A DNA stretch of 37,054 nucleotides from Candidatus Aenigmatarchaeota archaeon (GCA_003554845.1 PWHK01000004.1:1-37054), one strand, 5' to 3'; positions 17,664 through 27,592 are shown, numbered from the stretch's first letter. Notes: generated from the letters alone by a model not told the origin. Numbers and translations: made by a program.

Positions 17664-20446
17664 CCCGACCAGTACTTCTTTGTTCTTGTATACTCCTTCT
17701 CCTTTTCAAGTATTGCTTCGTAGAACTCTTCCTCACCTTCCTTTTGTTGTGCAAGTATTCGTATGGCGGTCTTCGGACCCACTCCCCTCCCTGCAAGTGC
17801 CTTTATGAACTCTCTTCCGTAGGTAAGTACAAGGTCAGAAACATGCTCCATCTTGCCCCTTATTTCGCTCTCCTTTTCACTGAGTTCTCTTTCTTCACAT
17901 ACCTTATTTAGAACCTCTTCCTTGTCCTTTTCATACGGCTTAATTACAGTTACTCTTCCGGAACCACACACGGAACATTTTATATCTTCCGGGAGGTTTC
18001 TCACCCTCTTTGTAACCCTATACTGGCCACATCTCATACATATCAGACGCATCTTTGTATTGTCTATTCTGTTTTTAAACGCCTTGAATATCTCCCTCTT
18101 CGGCTTTTCAGGACCCATCAACTCCTTGAACTTGTGGCTCAATCCCTTCTCGGATATTTTTCCACCCTCGCACTGCTTTACTTCAATATCCCCCTCCCTT
18201 ATACCTTTCAGTATATCTTTGGCCCCCTCCATATCAAGCTTTTCCTGAAAAACCTCCCTCTTTGCTTCATCGTGTATGGGAGAATCCCTGTATGATCTTA
18301 CAATGCCCCTTATATTTACCCTATCCCACTTTGCGCGTTTCTGAATTGCACCAAAACGCTTTGCTGCGTGTATAAAACGCCACTTGAACAGCTGACTGTT
18401 TTCTATAGAATCGTCCAGTATCATTTCAAGATCTTCCGGATCTGTCTTTTCCAACACAATTTTGATAGACTGTATGTCTGCACCCTGTATCATTATACGG
18501 TAGGGGTCACTTTTCATTGCAATAGATCTGCCTTTTTCCTCCATGAGCACAGAAACCAAGAACTTTCCAAGGGTCTGGTTTGCAAGGGTACCGTTGCATG
18601 AATGTATAACTACAAATTTTCCCTTCTTTCCCAGTAAAATCTCGTTTTCGTCTCCTATCTCATCAAGGCTGCTTTCCACGTATCTGGTAATAGCATCGGC
18701 GGCAGGCCTGCTTACAGGATAATCTTCCATTATCCTATCCTTTGTTTTATCAACTCCGTACTCATCTATCCAGTCCTTGACCCTAGTTCGAAGCTCTCCG
18801 ACGCCTCTGGCAACATTCTTTGGAACAGGTATGAGTTCACCCTCCCAGGCAGGTACAGCAGAATCCACCTCGTTAACCGGTTCTACCATCACCTTTCCCT
18901 CATCCACCGAAAGAATCCTCCAGCTCCTTCCCTTCATTATAAACGTAGTTCCCGGGTCACCGTACTCTGCAACAAAGGACTCATCCAACTGCCCGACATC
19001 CTGGCTTTGAACTGTATCCACGACCTGATAGTTGTATACATCTGGTATGGTAGATAGATTCTGGTAGTAGTACTCCCATGCCTTTTTTGAGCGCTTTACC
19101 TTCTCGTCTATCCAGAGGTAGTAGAGATTTGACATAAATCTCAGGACCTCGTAGAACTTCTGCTCCGAGAGATCCTTATAGAAATAGCTACCTGCTACAA
19201 GATCGTATATTTCCTCCCATTCAAGACCGTAAACATCTACACAGTAGCCTACTATCTGATTTGCAAGAACATCGAGGGCACTCTTATGGAACTTGGTCGG
19301 TTCAAGCTTGTTTTCAAGTGCTCTCTTTGCTATGACAGCAGACTCCATTACATCGTCTTCGTTTCTTGCTATTATCTTCCCACGTGATCTTGATTCGACC
19401 TGATGTCCGCTTCTTCCTACTCTCTGAAGAAGTCTCTTGACCTGCCTAGGTGATCCATACTGCACAACTCGGTCTATATGTCCTATATCTATACCAAGCT
19501 CCAGAGAAGAGGTACATATCAAACTCTTTATATCACCGTCTTTGAACTTGTCCTCGTTCTCTATACGTACACCCTTGGAAAGGGATGAATGGTGTATCGA
19601 ATGGTCGTACTCCTTGTCAAGCCTACTGAGCCTCGATGAAAGTACCTCCGAAGCCTCGCGTGTATTTGTAAAGACAAGGGAGGATTCACTTTCCTCTATA
19701 AGATCATGCACTCTCCTTAGTCTTGAAACAGACTCCTTGTCTGCAAAAAATTTTTCACCGAGCTCGGCGTCTTCCTTTGAAGGTTCAGGCATCTCAACCT
19801 CTATGTCGAAGTCCTTTGTCTCTACTGCACTTATTATCTCTGCGTCATCCGACAGTGTGCTTGCAACCTCCTCTGGAGATCCAACAGTAGCCGAGAGTCC
19901 TATCATCTGCGGCCTTCCACATAGCTTCTTAAGCCTTTCAAGACCAAGGGAAAGCTGCACACCGCGTTTCGACTCCACAAGTTCATGGATCTCATCTACA
20001 ACGATATAACGCACATTTTTGAGATGCTCCTTCATCTTTGAACCCGGTAGTATGGCCTGAAGGGTTTCAGGTGTAGTGACAAATATCTGTTCCGGGAACT
20101 CAGCCTGCTTCCTTCTCTTGTAGTCCGAGGTATCACCATGGCGTATGGTAACCTCAACATCAAGACGGTTACACCACCACAGAAGTCTCTTAAACATATC
20201 CCTGTTCAAGGCTCTAAGAGGTGTTATATACAGAAGAGATATTGGTTCGGGATCCTCGTCCAGAATTCTATGAAGAAGTGGAAGCATAGCAGCCTCTGTC
20301 TTCCCTATACCTGTCTGTGCAGTGAGAAGAATATCCTTGCCTTCTATAATCGGTTCGATGGTTTTTCTCTGGGGCTCGGTTGGTCTATCCCAACCCTTCT
20401 CCTTTATCAGGTCCTGTATCCTGGGATTTAGCCTTTCAAAAGACAT
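17660..20446 (-). CDS. Lhr-like DEAD/DEAH helicase with C-terminal zinc ribbon and HhH-like segment
   Basis: LLTAQTGIGKTEA, VVDEIHEL, GLSATVGSPEEVAS, LLQRVGRSGHQ; C-terminal CMRCGQYRVTKRVRNLPEDIKCSVCGSG and GRGVGPKTAIRILAQ. Confidence 0.93.
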   Translation of the reverse strand: MSFERLNPRIQDLIKEKGWDRPTEPQRKTIEPIIEGKDILLTAQTGIGKTEAAMLPLLHRILDEDPEPISLLYITPLRALNRDMFKRLLWWCNRLDVEVTIRHGDTSDYKRRKQAEFPEQIFVTTPETLQAILPGSKMKEHLKNVRYIVVDEIHELVESKRGVQLSLGLERLKKLCGRPQMIGLSATVGSPEEVASTLSDDAEIISAVETKDFDIEVEMPEPSKEDAELGEKFFADKESVSRLRRVHDLIEESESSLVFTNTREASEVLSSRLSRLDKEYDHSIHHSSLSKGVRIENEDKFKDGDIKSLICTSSLELGIDIGHIDRVVQYGSPRQVKRLLQRVGRSGHQVESRSRGKIIARNEDDVMESAVIAKRALENKLEPTKFHKSALDVLANQIVGYCVDVYGLEWEEIYDLVAGSYFYKDLSEQKFYEVLRFMSNLYYLWIDEKVKRSKKAWEYYYQNLSTIPDVYNYQVVDTVQSQDVGQLDESFVAEYGDPGTTFIMKGRSWRILSVDEGKVMVEPVNEVDSAVPAWEGELIPVPKNVARGVGELRTRVKDWIDEYGVDKTKDRIMEDYPVSRPAADAITRYVESSLDEIGDENEILLGKKGKFVVIHSCNGTLANQTLGKFLVSVLMEEKGRSIAMKSDPYRIMIQGADIQSIKIVLEKTDPEDLEMILDDSIENSQLFKWRFIHAAKRFGAIQKRAKWDRVNIRGIVRSYRDSPIHDEAKREVFQEKLDMEGAKDILKGIREGDIEVKQCEGGKISEKGLSHKFKELMGPEKPKREIFKAFKNRIDNTKMRLICMRCGQYRVTKRVRNLPEDIKCSVCGSGRVTVIKPYEKDKEEVLNKVCEERELSEKESEIRGKMEHVSDLVLTYGREFIKALAGRGVGPKTAIRILAQQKEGEEEFYEAILEKEKEYTRTKKYWSG

Positions 20447-20566
20447 ATATAACACCGTTATATAAACCAACGTGCACTTTTGCACAAAGACATTGTAAAC
20501 AATATCTTAAAAAGATAAACGATTAAAACTTTTAAAAAGTAGTAAAACTTAATAGAGTTGGATAAA

Positions 20567-21754
20567 ATGAAAGGACTTACAGTATCCAAGGCAAGCTGCG
20601 ACAAAATAGAAAACCGGAACATAGAGATCGTAGAGAGAAAGGGCTTCGGACATCCGGATACGATTGCCGATGGAATAGCAGAATCCATATCCAAGTCCCT
20701 TTCGAAGATGTACATAGAGAAGTACGGAAGAATCCTGCACCACAACACAGATCAGGTGGAAGTCGTCGGAGGAAAGGTAAACGTTGATTTCGGAGGAGGA
20801 GAGATAGTCGAACCTATGCATATAATTCTCTCCGGAAGGGCAACCACAGAAGTATCCGGAAAGGAACTACCTGTACATGAAGTAGCAATGAACTCCGCAA
20901 AGGACTTTGTAAGAAGAAAACTCGATGATATCTCTGCGGATAGAAACTTTGTATGGGATTCAAGGATAGGACATGGATCGGTTGATCTTATGAGCCTGTA
21001 CGAAGAAGAGGGTGTGGTCAAGGCAAACGACACATCATTTGGAGTTGGTTACGCACCCTTCAGTAAAACTGAAAAGCTTGTTCTAAACGTCGATAAACAT
21101 ATAAATTCAAAGAAATTTTCCAGAAAGTTCCCTGAGATAGGCGAAGACGTCAAGGTCATGGCAGACCGTCATGGGGATAGAATAAATCTGACCATAGCAG
21201 GTGCCTTCAGAGCAAAAAAGGTACCGGACATGGACCACTATATTTCGGTAAAGGAGGAAGCTATAGATGAGTTAAGGAAGTTCGCGTCCCGTGAGACAGA
21301 AAGAGTTGTAGACGTATATATGAATACAGCAGACGACTACGAAAAGGGCATAGTATACCTTACACTGACAGGAACTTCGGCCGAAGCAGGCGACGACGGA
21401 TCGGTTGGAAGGGGAAATAGAATGAACGGACTTATAACACCATGCAGGCCTATGAGCCTCGAGGCACCCGCAGGAAAGAACCCACTGGCACATGTAGGAA
21501 AGGTTTACAACGTTCTGGCCAACTTCATAGCCAAGGACATAAACGAAAAGACAGATGTAGATGAGGTCTCTGTAAAGATTCTTTCCCAGATTGGAAAGCC
21601 TATATCCGAGCCCAAGGTTGTGGACATAGAAGTAACAAAGGAAGGAAACCTATCCGACGTAAACTACGAAGCAGAAAAGATAGCATCCGACTGGTTTAAC
21701 AACACGAAAAAAGTAACGAAAGAAATACTTGAAGGAAACCTATACGTCTACTGA
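20567..21754 (+). CDS. mat: Archaeal S-adenosylmethionine synthetase
   Basis: [73 protein letters not shown]. Confidence 0.98.
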   Translation: MKGLTVSKASCDKIENRNIEIVERKGFGHPDTIADGIAESISKSLSKMYIEKYGRILHHNTDQVEVVGGKVNVDFGGGEIVEPMHIILSGRATTEVSGKELPVHEVAMNSAKDFVRRKLDDISADRNFVWDSRIGHGSVDLMSLYEEEGVVKANDTSFGVGYAPFSKTEKLVLNVDKHINSKKFSRKFPEIGEDVKVMADRHGDRINLTIAGAFRAKKVPDMDHYISVKEEAIDELRKFASRETERVVDVYMNTADDYEKGIVYLTLTGTSAEAGDDGSVGRGNRMNGLITPCRPMSLEAPAGKNPLAHVGKVYNVLANFIAKDINEKTDVDEVSVKILSQIGKPISEPKVVDIEVTKEGNLSDVNYEAEKIASDWFNNTKKVTKEILEGNLYVY

Positions 21755-21813
21755 AGTAAAATCAGTAAAGATAGTTCTACGTTTTTCGCAGAACAAAGGA
21801 ACAAAAAAGAAAA

Positions 21814-22176
21814 TTAGAAGGGCATACTGACTTCTTCTTCCTCTTCTTCTTCGAATGTTTCAGTATCCCTGACACCGGTTGGTTCCTCTACTGTGGCTTC
21901 TCGACTTGCGTGTCCCTTAACTGACTCGGAAGAAATGTGCTTTATTATCACTATATCCCCCACTGCTTTGATAAACTGATATGGAATAACTATTCCCTTC
22001 TTACCTCCAAGCATTGTTGCAAGATAGCTTCCTTTCTTGGCCTTCAAAACAATGGAACCCATTCGGAACCTATCAAGGTCTATCTTAACGTTCTTTATCT
22101 GGCCACAGTACTTACCTCTGTCTGTGAAAACGTCCTTTGAGAACATTTCTGAAAGTTTTTCTACATTTACAGGCAT
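21814..22176 (-). CDS. PRC-barrel domain protein
   Basis: MPVNVEKLSEMFSKDVFTDRGKYCGQIKNVKIDLDRFRMGSIVLKA...IVIPYQFIKAVGDIVII; acidic Glu-rich tail. Confidence 0.75.
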   Translation of the reverse strand: MPVNVEKLSEMFSKDVFTDRGKYCGQIKNVKIDLDRFRMGSIVLKAKKGSYLATMLGGKKGIVIPYQFIKAVGDIVIIKHISSESVKGHASREATVEEPTGVRDTETFEEEEEEEVSMPF

Positions 22177-22314
22177 ATATTCACCTCTTGATATCCTTTA
22201 TTATCTTTCCGCTGGTATATATTTCTATCTGGGCATTTTTAAATCTTTATTAGTTGACGACGGGACTCCGGATTAAATAAATTTAAAAATCAAAGAAGAA
22301 GATAGATAGTAGAT

Positions 22315-22398
22315 GTTGGGGTGGCCGAGCGGCTCAAGGCGCAGGATTGCTAATCCTGTGGGCTCACGCCCTCGCGGGTTCAAATCCCGTCCCCAACG
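22315..22398 (+). tRNA. tRNA-Ser(GCT), no intron; CCA encoded at 22399-22401
   Basis: GTTGGGG/CCCCAAC acceptor, CAGGA-TTGCTAA-TCCTG anticodon arm, long variable arm, GGTTCAAATCC T-arm. Confidence 0.97.
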
Positions 22399-22454
22399 CC
22401 ATTCTAAGCGACACAAACAAAAAAGTAATAAACGTACCGGAACAAACCCATTCT

Positions 22455-23039
22455 ATGATAGATAATCTCTTGGATCTGTACGATCTCAAGGACGAAAGAA
22501 GGACAGGATGGGAACTGAGAAGAATAGAAGATCCGGAAACCGTCGCCGGTCATTCATGGGGAACCGCTGTTTTAACTCTTCTCTATGGTTCAAGGGAGAA
22601 TATAAATATAAACAGGGCTGTTAAGATGGCTTTAATACACGATATGGCAGAGTACGACACAGGCGACTTTCCTATACGTGCCGATTCACAGGCAGAACAA
22701 ATAGACAGGGATAGAAAGGAAAGAATGGAAAGAGAGGTAATGGAAAGACTAAACAGAAAAATCGACGGAGAACTTGTTTTGAACATATGGAAAGAGTACG
22801 AAAACAGGAAAACGAAGGAAGCAATTTTTGTGAAGGACATGGACATGGTGGATATGTGTCTACAGGCGCTGAAGTATGAAAAAAGCGGTAGGTACGACAA
22901 AAACGAAGAAAACCCTAACTTCACAGAGTACAAGAGGCTTGACGAGTTCTTTGCAACAACAGAAAACCGTATAAATACCAACACAGGAAAAAAGCTCTTC
23001 GAAGAAATAAAGAAAAGGTACATGGAACTGAGAATATAG
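22455..23039 (+). CDS. HD-domain hydrolase (YfbR/5'-nucleotidase-like)
   Basis: RIEDPETVAGHSWGTAVLTLL...ALIHDMAEYDTGDFP; ATG 22455 chosen because the longer ORF start lies inside the tRNA. Confidence 0.8.
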   Translation: MIDNLLDLYDLKDERRTGWELRRIEDPETVAGHSWGTAVLTLLYGSRENININRAVKMALIHDMAEYDTGDFPIRADSQAEQIDRDRKERMEREVMERLNRKIDGELVLNIWKEYENRKTKEAIFVKDMDMVDMCLQALKYEKSGRYDKNEENPNFTEYKRLDEFFATTENRINTNTGKKLFEEIKKRYMELRI

Positions 23040-23130
23040 ATATTCCAAATACAGAAAACCTTTGTTTCCTATTTTAAACTTTTTTGTGAACATCCGGAAT
23101 TATTTTAAAGCAGACAACAAAGATGTATGC

Positions 23131-24426
23131 ATGAGAAAGCACACCGACTTTATACGTAACCAGTCAAGGAAACACACAGAATGGTTTTCCAAGTCTCTTC
23201 CTATGATAGCATCAGAAAATATAATAAGTCCCCTTGCAAGAGAAATGATGCTCTCGGACTTCCAGGACAAGTATGCAGAAGGTACCGTAGGTAATAGATA
23301 CTACGAAGGTAACAGATATGTGGACAACGTAGAGAGGAGAGTAAAGAAGCTCACAAGAGACATTTTCGGCGTTAACTATGCGGATGTAAGGCCTCTTTCC
23401 GGAACGAATGCCAACCAGGCAGTACTGATGGCCTTCGGAGGCCCAAATAAAAAGATAACAGCACCGGATGTATCCGATGGAGCACATATCAGTAGTGCCA
23501 AGTTCGGTTCCGTAGGCTTTCGTGGCATGGAACCTAAAACTTATCCCTTCGATGTAGATGAGATGAACCTGGACATAGAAGGAACTAAGAATCTGTTAAG
23601 GAAGGAAAAGCCTGATATAGCACTTTTTGGACGATCGGTTTTTCTCTTTCCTCCACCACTAGACGAACTTAAGGATGTATTCGAAGAGGTCGGATGTAAT
23701 GTATGGTACGATGGAGCACATGTACTGGGACTGATAGCAGCCGGAAAGTTCCAGAAGCCGATGGATGAAGGTGTAGATATATTGACAGGGAGCACCCATA
23801 AAACGCTACCGGGCCCACAGAAGGGTGTTGTACTTGCAAATCCTGCAAGTGAGGAAGAGAAGGAAAGGCTTTCGGCTGGTGTTTTCCCGGGTGTTCTTTC
23901 CAACCACCACATGCACTCCGTAGCCGCGCTAGGAATAACACTGGCCGAACAGAAAAAGTTCGGAGAGGAATACGCAGAACAAATAGTTAAGAATGCCAAG
24001 GCCCTGGGACAGGCTTTGTACGAAAGAGGAATAGATGTCCTATGCGAACACAAGGGATTCACAGAGTCACACACACTGGCAGTGGATGTTCAGGAACACG
24101 GTGGTGGCGGAACACTTGCAGAAGCCCTGGAAGAAGCCAATATAATAGCAAACAAAAACCTGATGCCATGGGACGATGTAGAGAGCGCAAAGGAGCCGAG
24201 CGGTCTACGATTTGGGAGCCAGGCACTGACACGTCTAGGAATGAAGGAAGGTCATATGGACGAGGTAGCCGAACTAATAAAAAAAGTAGTTGTAGACAAA
24301 GAAGACCCCAAGTCCGTTAAAAGAGACGTCGAAGAGCTCAGAAAGAACTTCCAGAATATCCATTTCTGCTTCAGCAAAGGAGAAAGAACATATGGGCACA
24401 CAGAGCTCTTGAAAACTACCGAGTAA
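23131..24426 (+). CDS. glyA: Serine hydroxymethyltransferase
   Basis: SLPMIASENIISPLAREMMLSDFQDKYAEGTVGNRYYEG, GSTHKTLPGPQKGVVLAN. Confidence 0.97.
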   Translation: MRKHTDFIRNQSRKHTEWFSKSLPMIASENIISPLAREMMLSDFQDKYAEGTVGNRYYEGNRYVDNVERRVKKLTRDIFGVNYADVRPLSGTNANQAVLMAFGGPNKKITAPDVSDGAHISSAKFGSVGFRGMEPKTYPFDVDEMNLDIEGTKNLLRKEKPDIALFGRSVFLFPPPLDELKDVFEEVGCNVWYDGAHVLGLIAAGKFQKPMDEGVDILTGSTHKTLPGPQKGVVLANPASEEEKERLSAGVFPGVLSNHHMHSVAALGITLAEQKKFGEEYAEQIVKNAKALGQALYERGIDVLCEHKGFTESHTLAVDVQEHGGGGTLAEALEEANIIANKNLMPWDDVESAKEPSGLRFGSQALTRLGMKEGHMDEVAELIKKVVVDKEDPKSVKRDVEELRKNFQNIHFCFSKGERTYGHTELLKTTE

Positions 24427-24471
24427 ATATTTTTAAACTCTGAAGTTCATGCATGTGGTGTAATACGAATA

Positions 24472-24583
24472 GGGCCGGTAGTCTAGTGGCTATGACGCCA
24501 CCCTTACAGTACGAAACGGGATTTCAATTTCCGTTGACGTATCGGAAAGGTGGAGATCGCAAGTTCGAATCTTGCTCGGCCCA
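24472..24583 (+). tRNA. tRNA-Val(TAC) with about 39-nt intron at canonical 37/38 (about 24509-24547)
   Basis: GGGCCGG/TCGGCCC acceptor; CCACC/GGTGG stem; loop CTTACA|intron|A; inner intron helix TACG/CGTA; second helix AACGG/CCGTT. Confidence 0.9.
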
Positions 24584-24604
24584 TCACAAAAGGAGGTGAT
24601 CGAA

Positions 24605-24766
24605 GTGTTGATTGTTAAGAACGCTGTAAAAGAAGCTGCAGGTGACAAGAACGTTAGCTCTGACTTTTACGAAAAACTTGATGAAGAAGTAAAGGAGCTT
24701 ATAGGAAAAGCAGTAGAAAGAGCAGAAGCAAACGGAAGGAAAACTGTACAGGCAAGAGATCTATAG
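24605..24766 (+). CDS. Short histone-fold-like / DUF1931-type protein
   Basis: LIVKNAVKEAAGDKNVSSDFYEKLDEEVKELIGKAVERAEANGRKTVQARDL; ggaggtgat SD upstream; non-ATG start (GTG 24605 or TTG 24608). Confidence 0.65.
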   Translation: MLIVKNAVKEAAGDKNVSSDFYEKLDEEVKELIGKAVERAEANGRKTVQARDL

Positions 24767-24774
24767 GAGATCTC
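24756..24774 (+). terminator. Hairpin spanning the stop codon, followed by a pyrimidine/T-rich run
   Basis: GAGATCT-ATAGG-AGATCTC followed by catccctttcctttttatttttt. Confidence 0.45.
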
Positions 24775-24817
24775 ATCCCTTTCCTTTTTATTTTTTAAAA
24801 CACAGAGTTAGATGGAT

Positions 24818-24933
24818 GCTCCTGTAGTCTAGTCCGGCCAAGGATACTGGCCTTTCGATTTCCGAAAGGATTGAGCCATTTCGGCGATGAAAGAAGAAAG
24901 CCAGTGACCCGGGTTCGAATCCCGGCGGGAGCA
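24818..24933 (+). tRNA. tRNA-Glu(TTC) with 41-nt canonical 37/38 intron (24858-24898)
   Basis: CTGGC-CTTTCG|intron|A-GCCAG; BHB central helix CTTT/GAAG, 3-nt bulges CGA and AAA, inner helix TTTC/GAAA. Confidence 0.93.
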
Positions 24934-24941
24934 TTCCCCAT

Positions 24942-25047
24942 GCGGGGGTACCCAAGCGGTCAAAGGGGCTAGATTCCTGTAAAAGGAAAGCCAAGCTTAG
25001 GACCTAGTGGTTTAGTACCTTCGCAGGTTCGAATCCTGCCCCCCGCA
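24942..25047 (+). tRNA. tRNA-Leu(TAG) with 22-nt non-canonical intron at about 30/31 (24973-24994)
   Basis: Removing the insert restores CTAGG-CTTAGGA-CCTAG; BHB central helix GGCT/AGCC with bulges AGA and AAG, inner helix TTCCT/AGGAA. Confidence 0.88.
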
Positions 25048-25130
25048 CTATTCTAAGAAATTATAGTAAGGACTGTGTATTTTACATAGATCTTTCTGAG
25101 AGCAAAGATGTAAACTAAGTATTTCTTTGA

Positions 25131-25514
25131 TCAGTCAAGAACTGGGTAGTTCTTAAGCTTAGTATCTCCCAGATCTATCTCCACGGGCTCTCCCGACATG
25201 GAAACTCTCTTCGAGGGAAAATAGTCGTTGAATCTTGTTATAGGATCCACGTAGAAAACAGGAACAGGACTATTTCCGTTGACTTCGTACACAAGGCCAT
25301 TGGTCTCTCCCCTTATGCTGCCTTCTACCTTTATACCATCGGAGTATATATCGCAGTCGTCGGATGGCCCAACTGTAAGCTTTTCTCCCTCACCTAACTT
25401 TCCTATGAATCTGTTTTCATCCTCGGTCCTGTATATATTTTTTTCTGGAACATACAGTGATTTCCCTGAACTGATCAAAAAGTAATGTTCTTTGATTTCT
25501 TTTTTCTCTGTCAT
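25131..25514 (-). CDS. Hypothetical protein
   Basis: 127-aa ORF with coding-like composition; family not recognised. Confidence 0.6.
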   Translation of the reverse strand: MTEKKEIKEHYFLISSGKSLYVPEKNIYRTEDENRFIGKLGEGEKLTVGPSDDCDIYSDGIKVEGSIRGETNGLVYEVNGNSPVPVFYVDPITRFNDYFPSKRVSMSGEPVEIDLGDTKLKNYPVLD

Positions 25515-25604
25515 TTTACCACTGCTCTAAGTTTAACGGTAAAACTTATATTTCTTTGTCGGAGGAAATCAAGATTTATATACCTTTATAAAAATCTGTT
25601 ATAT

Positions 25605-26240
25605 ATGGACGTTCTAGAGGCATTGTTGCGAAGAAGGAGTGTGCGAAGATTCAAAGACAAGGAACTCACCAAGGAAGAGATCGCTGAACTGCTCAAGGCC
25701 GCGAGGTGGACGCCCTCTGCGGGAAATAGGCAGCCATGGGAAATAGTGGTTGTAAGAGACAGGGAACTAAGAGAAGAGCTTGCAGATATAGCACTTGAGC
25801 AACGATGGATGGCATCTGCCCCTGTAATATTTGTAGTACTTCTGAACGAAGAGATGGCCGAAAGCAAATACGGAAAAAGAGGTTTGGAACTATACGGGAT
25901 ACAAGCAACAGGAGCTCTCATAGAGAACATACTCCTCAGGGCCACCGAAATGGGTCTTGGAACTTGTTGGGTTGGGTCCTTCGACGAAGACCGTGTAGAA
26001 GACGTTATGAGAACCCATGAAGAAAAGGTAAAACCTGTTGCCATGGTAGCAGTGGGCTATCCCAAGGAAATTCCAGGGCCACCACCAAGAAAAGAGATAA
26101 ACAGTTTTTCATATATAGACAGATACAAGGAAAAAAGCCTCAGGGACTGGAAGGGACTTGTGAAGTATATCAAAAAAGCAAAACTCGAGACAAAGAGATT
26201 TTTCAACTCCTTCCAATCAGAAGAAAACTGCAAGGAATAG
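25605..26240 (+). CDS. Nitroreductase family protein
   Basis: MDVLEALLRRRSVRRFKDKELTKEEIAELLKAARWTPSAGNRQPWEIVVV...GLGTCWVGSF. Confidence 0.93.
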   Translation: MDVLEALLRRRSVRRFKDKELTKEEIAELLKAARWTPSAGNRQPWEIVVVRDRELREELADIALEQRWMASAPVIFVVLLNEEMAESKYGKRGLELYGIQATGALIENILLRATEMGLGTCWVGSFDEDRVEDVMRTHEEKVKPVAMVAVGYPKEIPGPPPRKEINSFSYIDRYKEKSLRDWKGLVKYIKKAKLETKRFFNSFQSEENCKE

Positions 26241-26339
26241 AAGAAATATACCCACAACTGCTGATATCTTTCTTTGATGTTTCTTATATTTCTGAAGTAT
26301 GTTTTGTTTCATATTTATCATGTAGAATTAGAAGTTGGA

Positions 26340-26361
26340 AGGGCGAACTTCCGTTCGCCCT
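26340..26361. repeat. 9-bp perfect hairpin (AGGGCGAAC-TTCC-GTTCGCCCT)
   Basis: Read directly in the convergent nitroreductase/ftsZ intergenic region. Confidence 0.8.
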
Positions 26362-26425
26362 CCCGGTTGTGGGGTGTGGGGGTGTGGGTGTGGAGGTGAA
26401 TTAAAGTGGGGGTGTTAGAAAGTGC

Positions 26426-27592
26426 TCATTTATTGAGCATCCGTATACCCAACTCGTCGGATACACCTTCGTTTTTTTGTTTTGGGTTTTTAGAGGAATC
26501 TTCCTTGGACCTCGGGCCCATTATGTAGGGCGACTTCACTCCTGTAATTATTGCAATTACTTGCATGCTTCCTTCGTACTCTGGAACAACTCTTGCACCC
26601 CAAATCACCTGTGCCTGTGGGTCCAGTTGCTTGGATATCGCTTCACCTATCTCGTTTATCTCATCAAGTTTGAGATCCTCGCCTCCGATGACCTGGATTA
26701 TTGCTCCATCTGCTCCTTCGTACTTCATCTCAAGAAGAGGATGGTTCATTGCTTTCTGTGTTGCTTCTTCTGCTCTGCTACTGGAATCTGCTTCTCCTAT
26801 ACCTATAGAAGCAACTCCACCGTCCTTCATTATGGTCTTGACATCTGCGTAGTCCAGGTTTACAAGAGAAGGCTGAGTTATAGTTTCGCTGATACCCTTT
26901 ATCATAGTCGATATCAGTTCATCAGCAACTGCAAAGGCCTGTTTTACAGGTAGATCACCTGCATAGCTCAAAAGTTTCTGGTTCTCTATTGCTATTACTG
27001 TGTCGGTTACTTCTCTCATCTTCTTCAAACCTTCCTCGGCCTTTACTATCCGTGTACCTTCCATTTTGAAAGGCATCGTAACTGCGGCCAACACTATTGC
27101 TCCTTCGTTGTTTGCCATTTCTGCTACGACAGGTGCTGCTCCTGTGCCTGTACCTCCACCAAGACCGCAAGTTATAAAGACCATATCTGCGTCCTTCAAC
27201 TCTTCGCGTATTTCTCTCTGTGACTCTTCGGCAGACTTCTTACCTACCTTGGGTTTACCGCCGGCACCTAATCCTTTAGTAGTCTCTCGGCCTATGAGCA
27301 TCTTTTTATCAGCATTTGAAGCACCTAAATGCGAAGCATCTGTGTTAAGTGCCAAGGTTTCGGCACCATCTATTCCCATATCTGTGAGTGTGGTAATAGT
27401 ATTGTTTCCTGCTCCACCTACACCTACTACCTTTATTTGAGCCTGATTGATATCTATATCAAACTCTTCCTCCACGTCCCTGTGGTCTATGCTGTTTGCC
27501 CCCCTGGGTAAATTGTGCACAGATTCTCTGTTTTTTTCTTTTTGTGTTTTTTCGAAGTTTCTTTCAAAAGCGTTTTGAATTACGGAATCCAT
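26426..27592 (-). CDS. ftsZ: Cell division protein FtsZ
   Basis: KVVGVGGAGNNTI, GLGGGTGTGAAPVVAEMA, TMPFKMEG; C-terminal DELGIRML conserved-tail-like peptide; AGGAGGTTG SD. Confidence 0.98.
   Translation of the reverse strand: MDSVIQNAFERNFEKTQKEKNRESVHNLPRGANSIDHRDVEEEFDIDINQAQIKVVGVGGAGNNTITTLTDMGIDGAETLALNTDASHLGASNADKKMLIGRETTKGLGAGGKPKVGKKSAEESQREIREELKDADMVFITCGLGGGTGTGAAPVVAEMANNEGAIVLAAVTMPFKMEGTRIVKAEEGLKKMREVTDTVIAIENQKLLSYAGDLPVKQAFAVADELISTMIKGISETITQPSLVNLDYADVKTIMKDGGVASIGIGEADSSSRAEEATQKAMNHPLLEMKYEGADGAIIQVIGGEDLKLDEINEIGEAISKQLDPQAQVIWGARVVPEYEGSMQVIAIITGVKSPYIMGPRSKEDSSKNPKQKNEGVSDELGIRMLNK

Noticed and set aside
22347-22454. N-terminal extension of the HD-domain ORF
   Set aside because: Overlaps tRNA-Ser; ATG 22455 is the more sensible start.
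24788-24994. Minus-strand ORF 24788..24994
   Set aside because: Antisense to tRNA-Glu(TTC) and tRNA-Leu(TAG); spurious.
25131-25514. FHA-domain resemblance of the hypothetical protein (LTVGPSDDCDIY)
   Set aside because: Only a short stretch resembles the FHA motif; not enough to assign.
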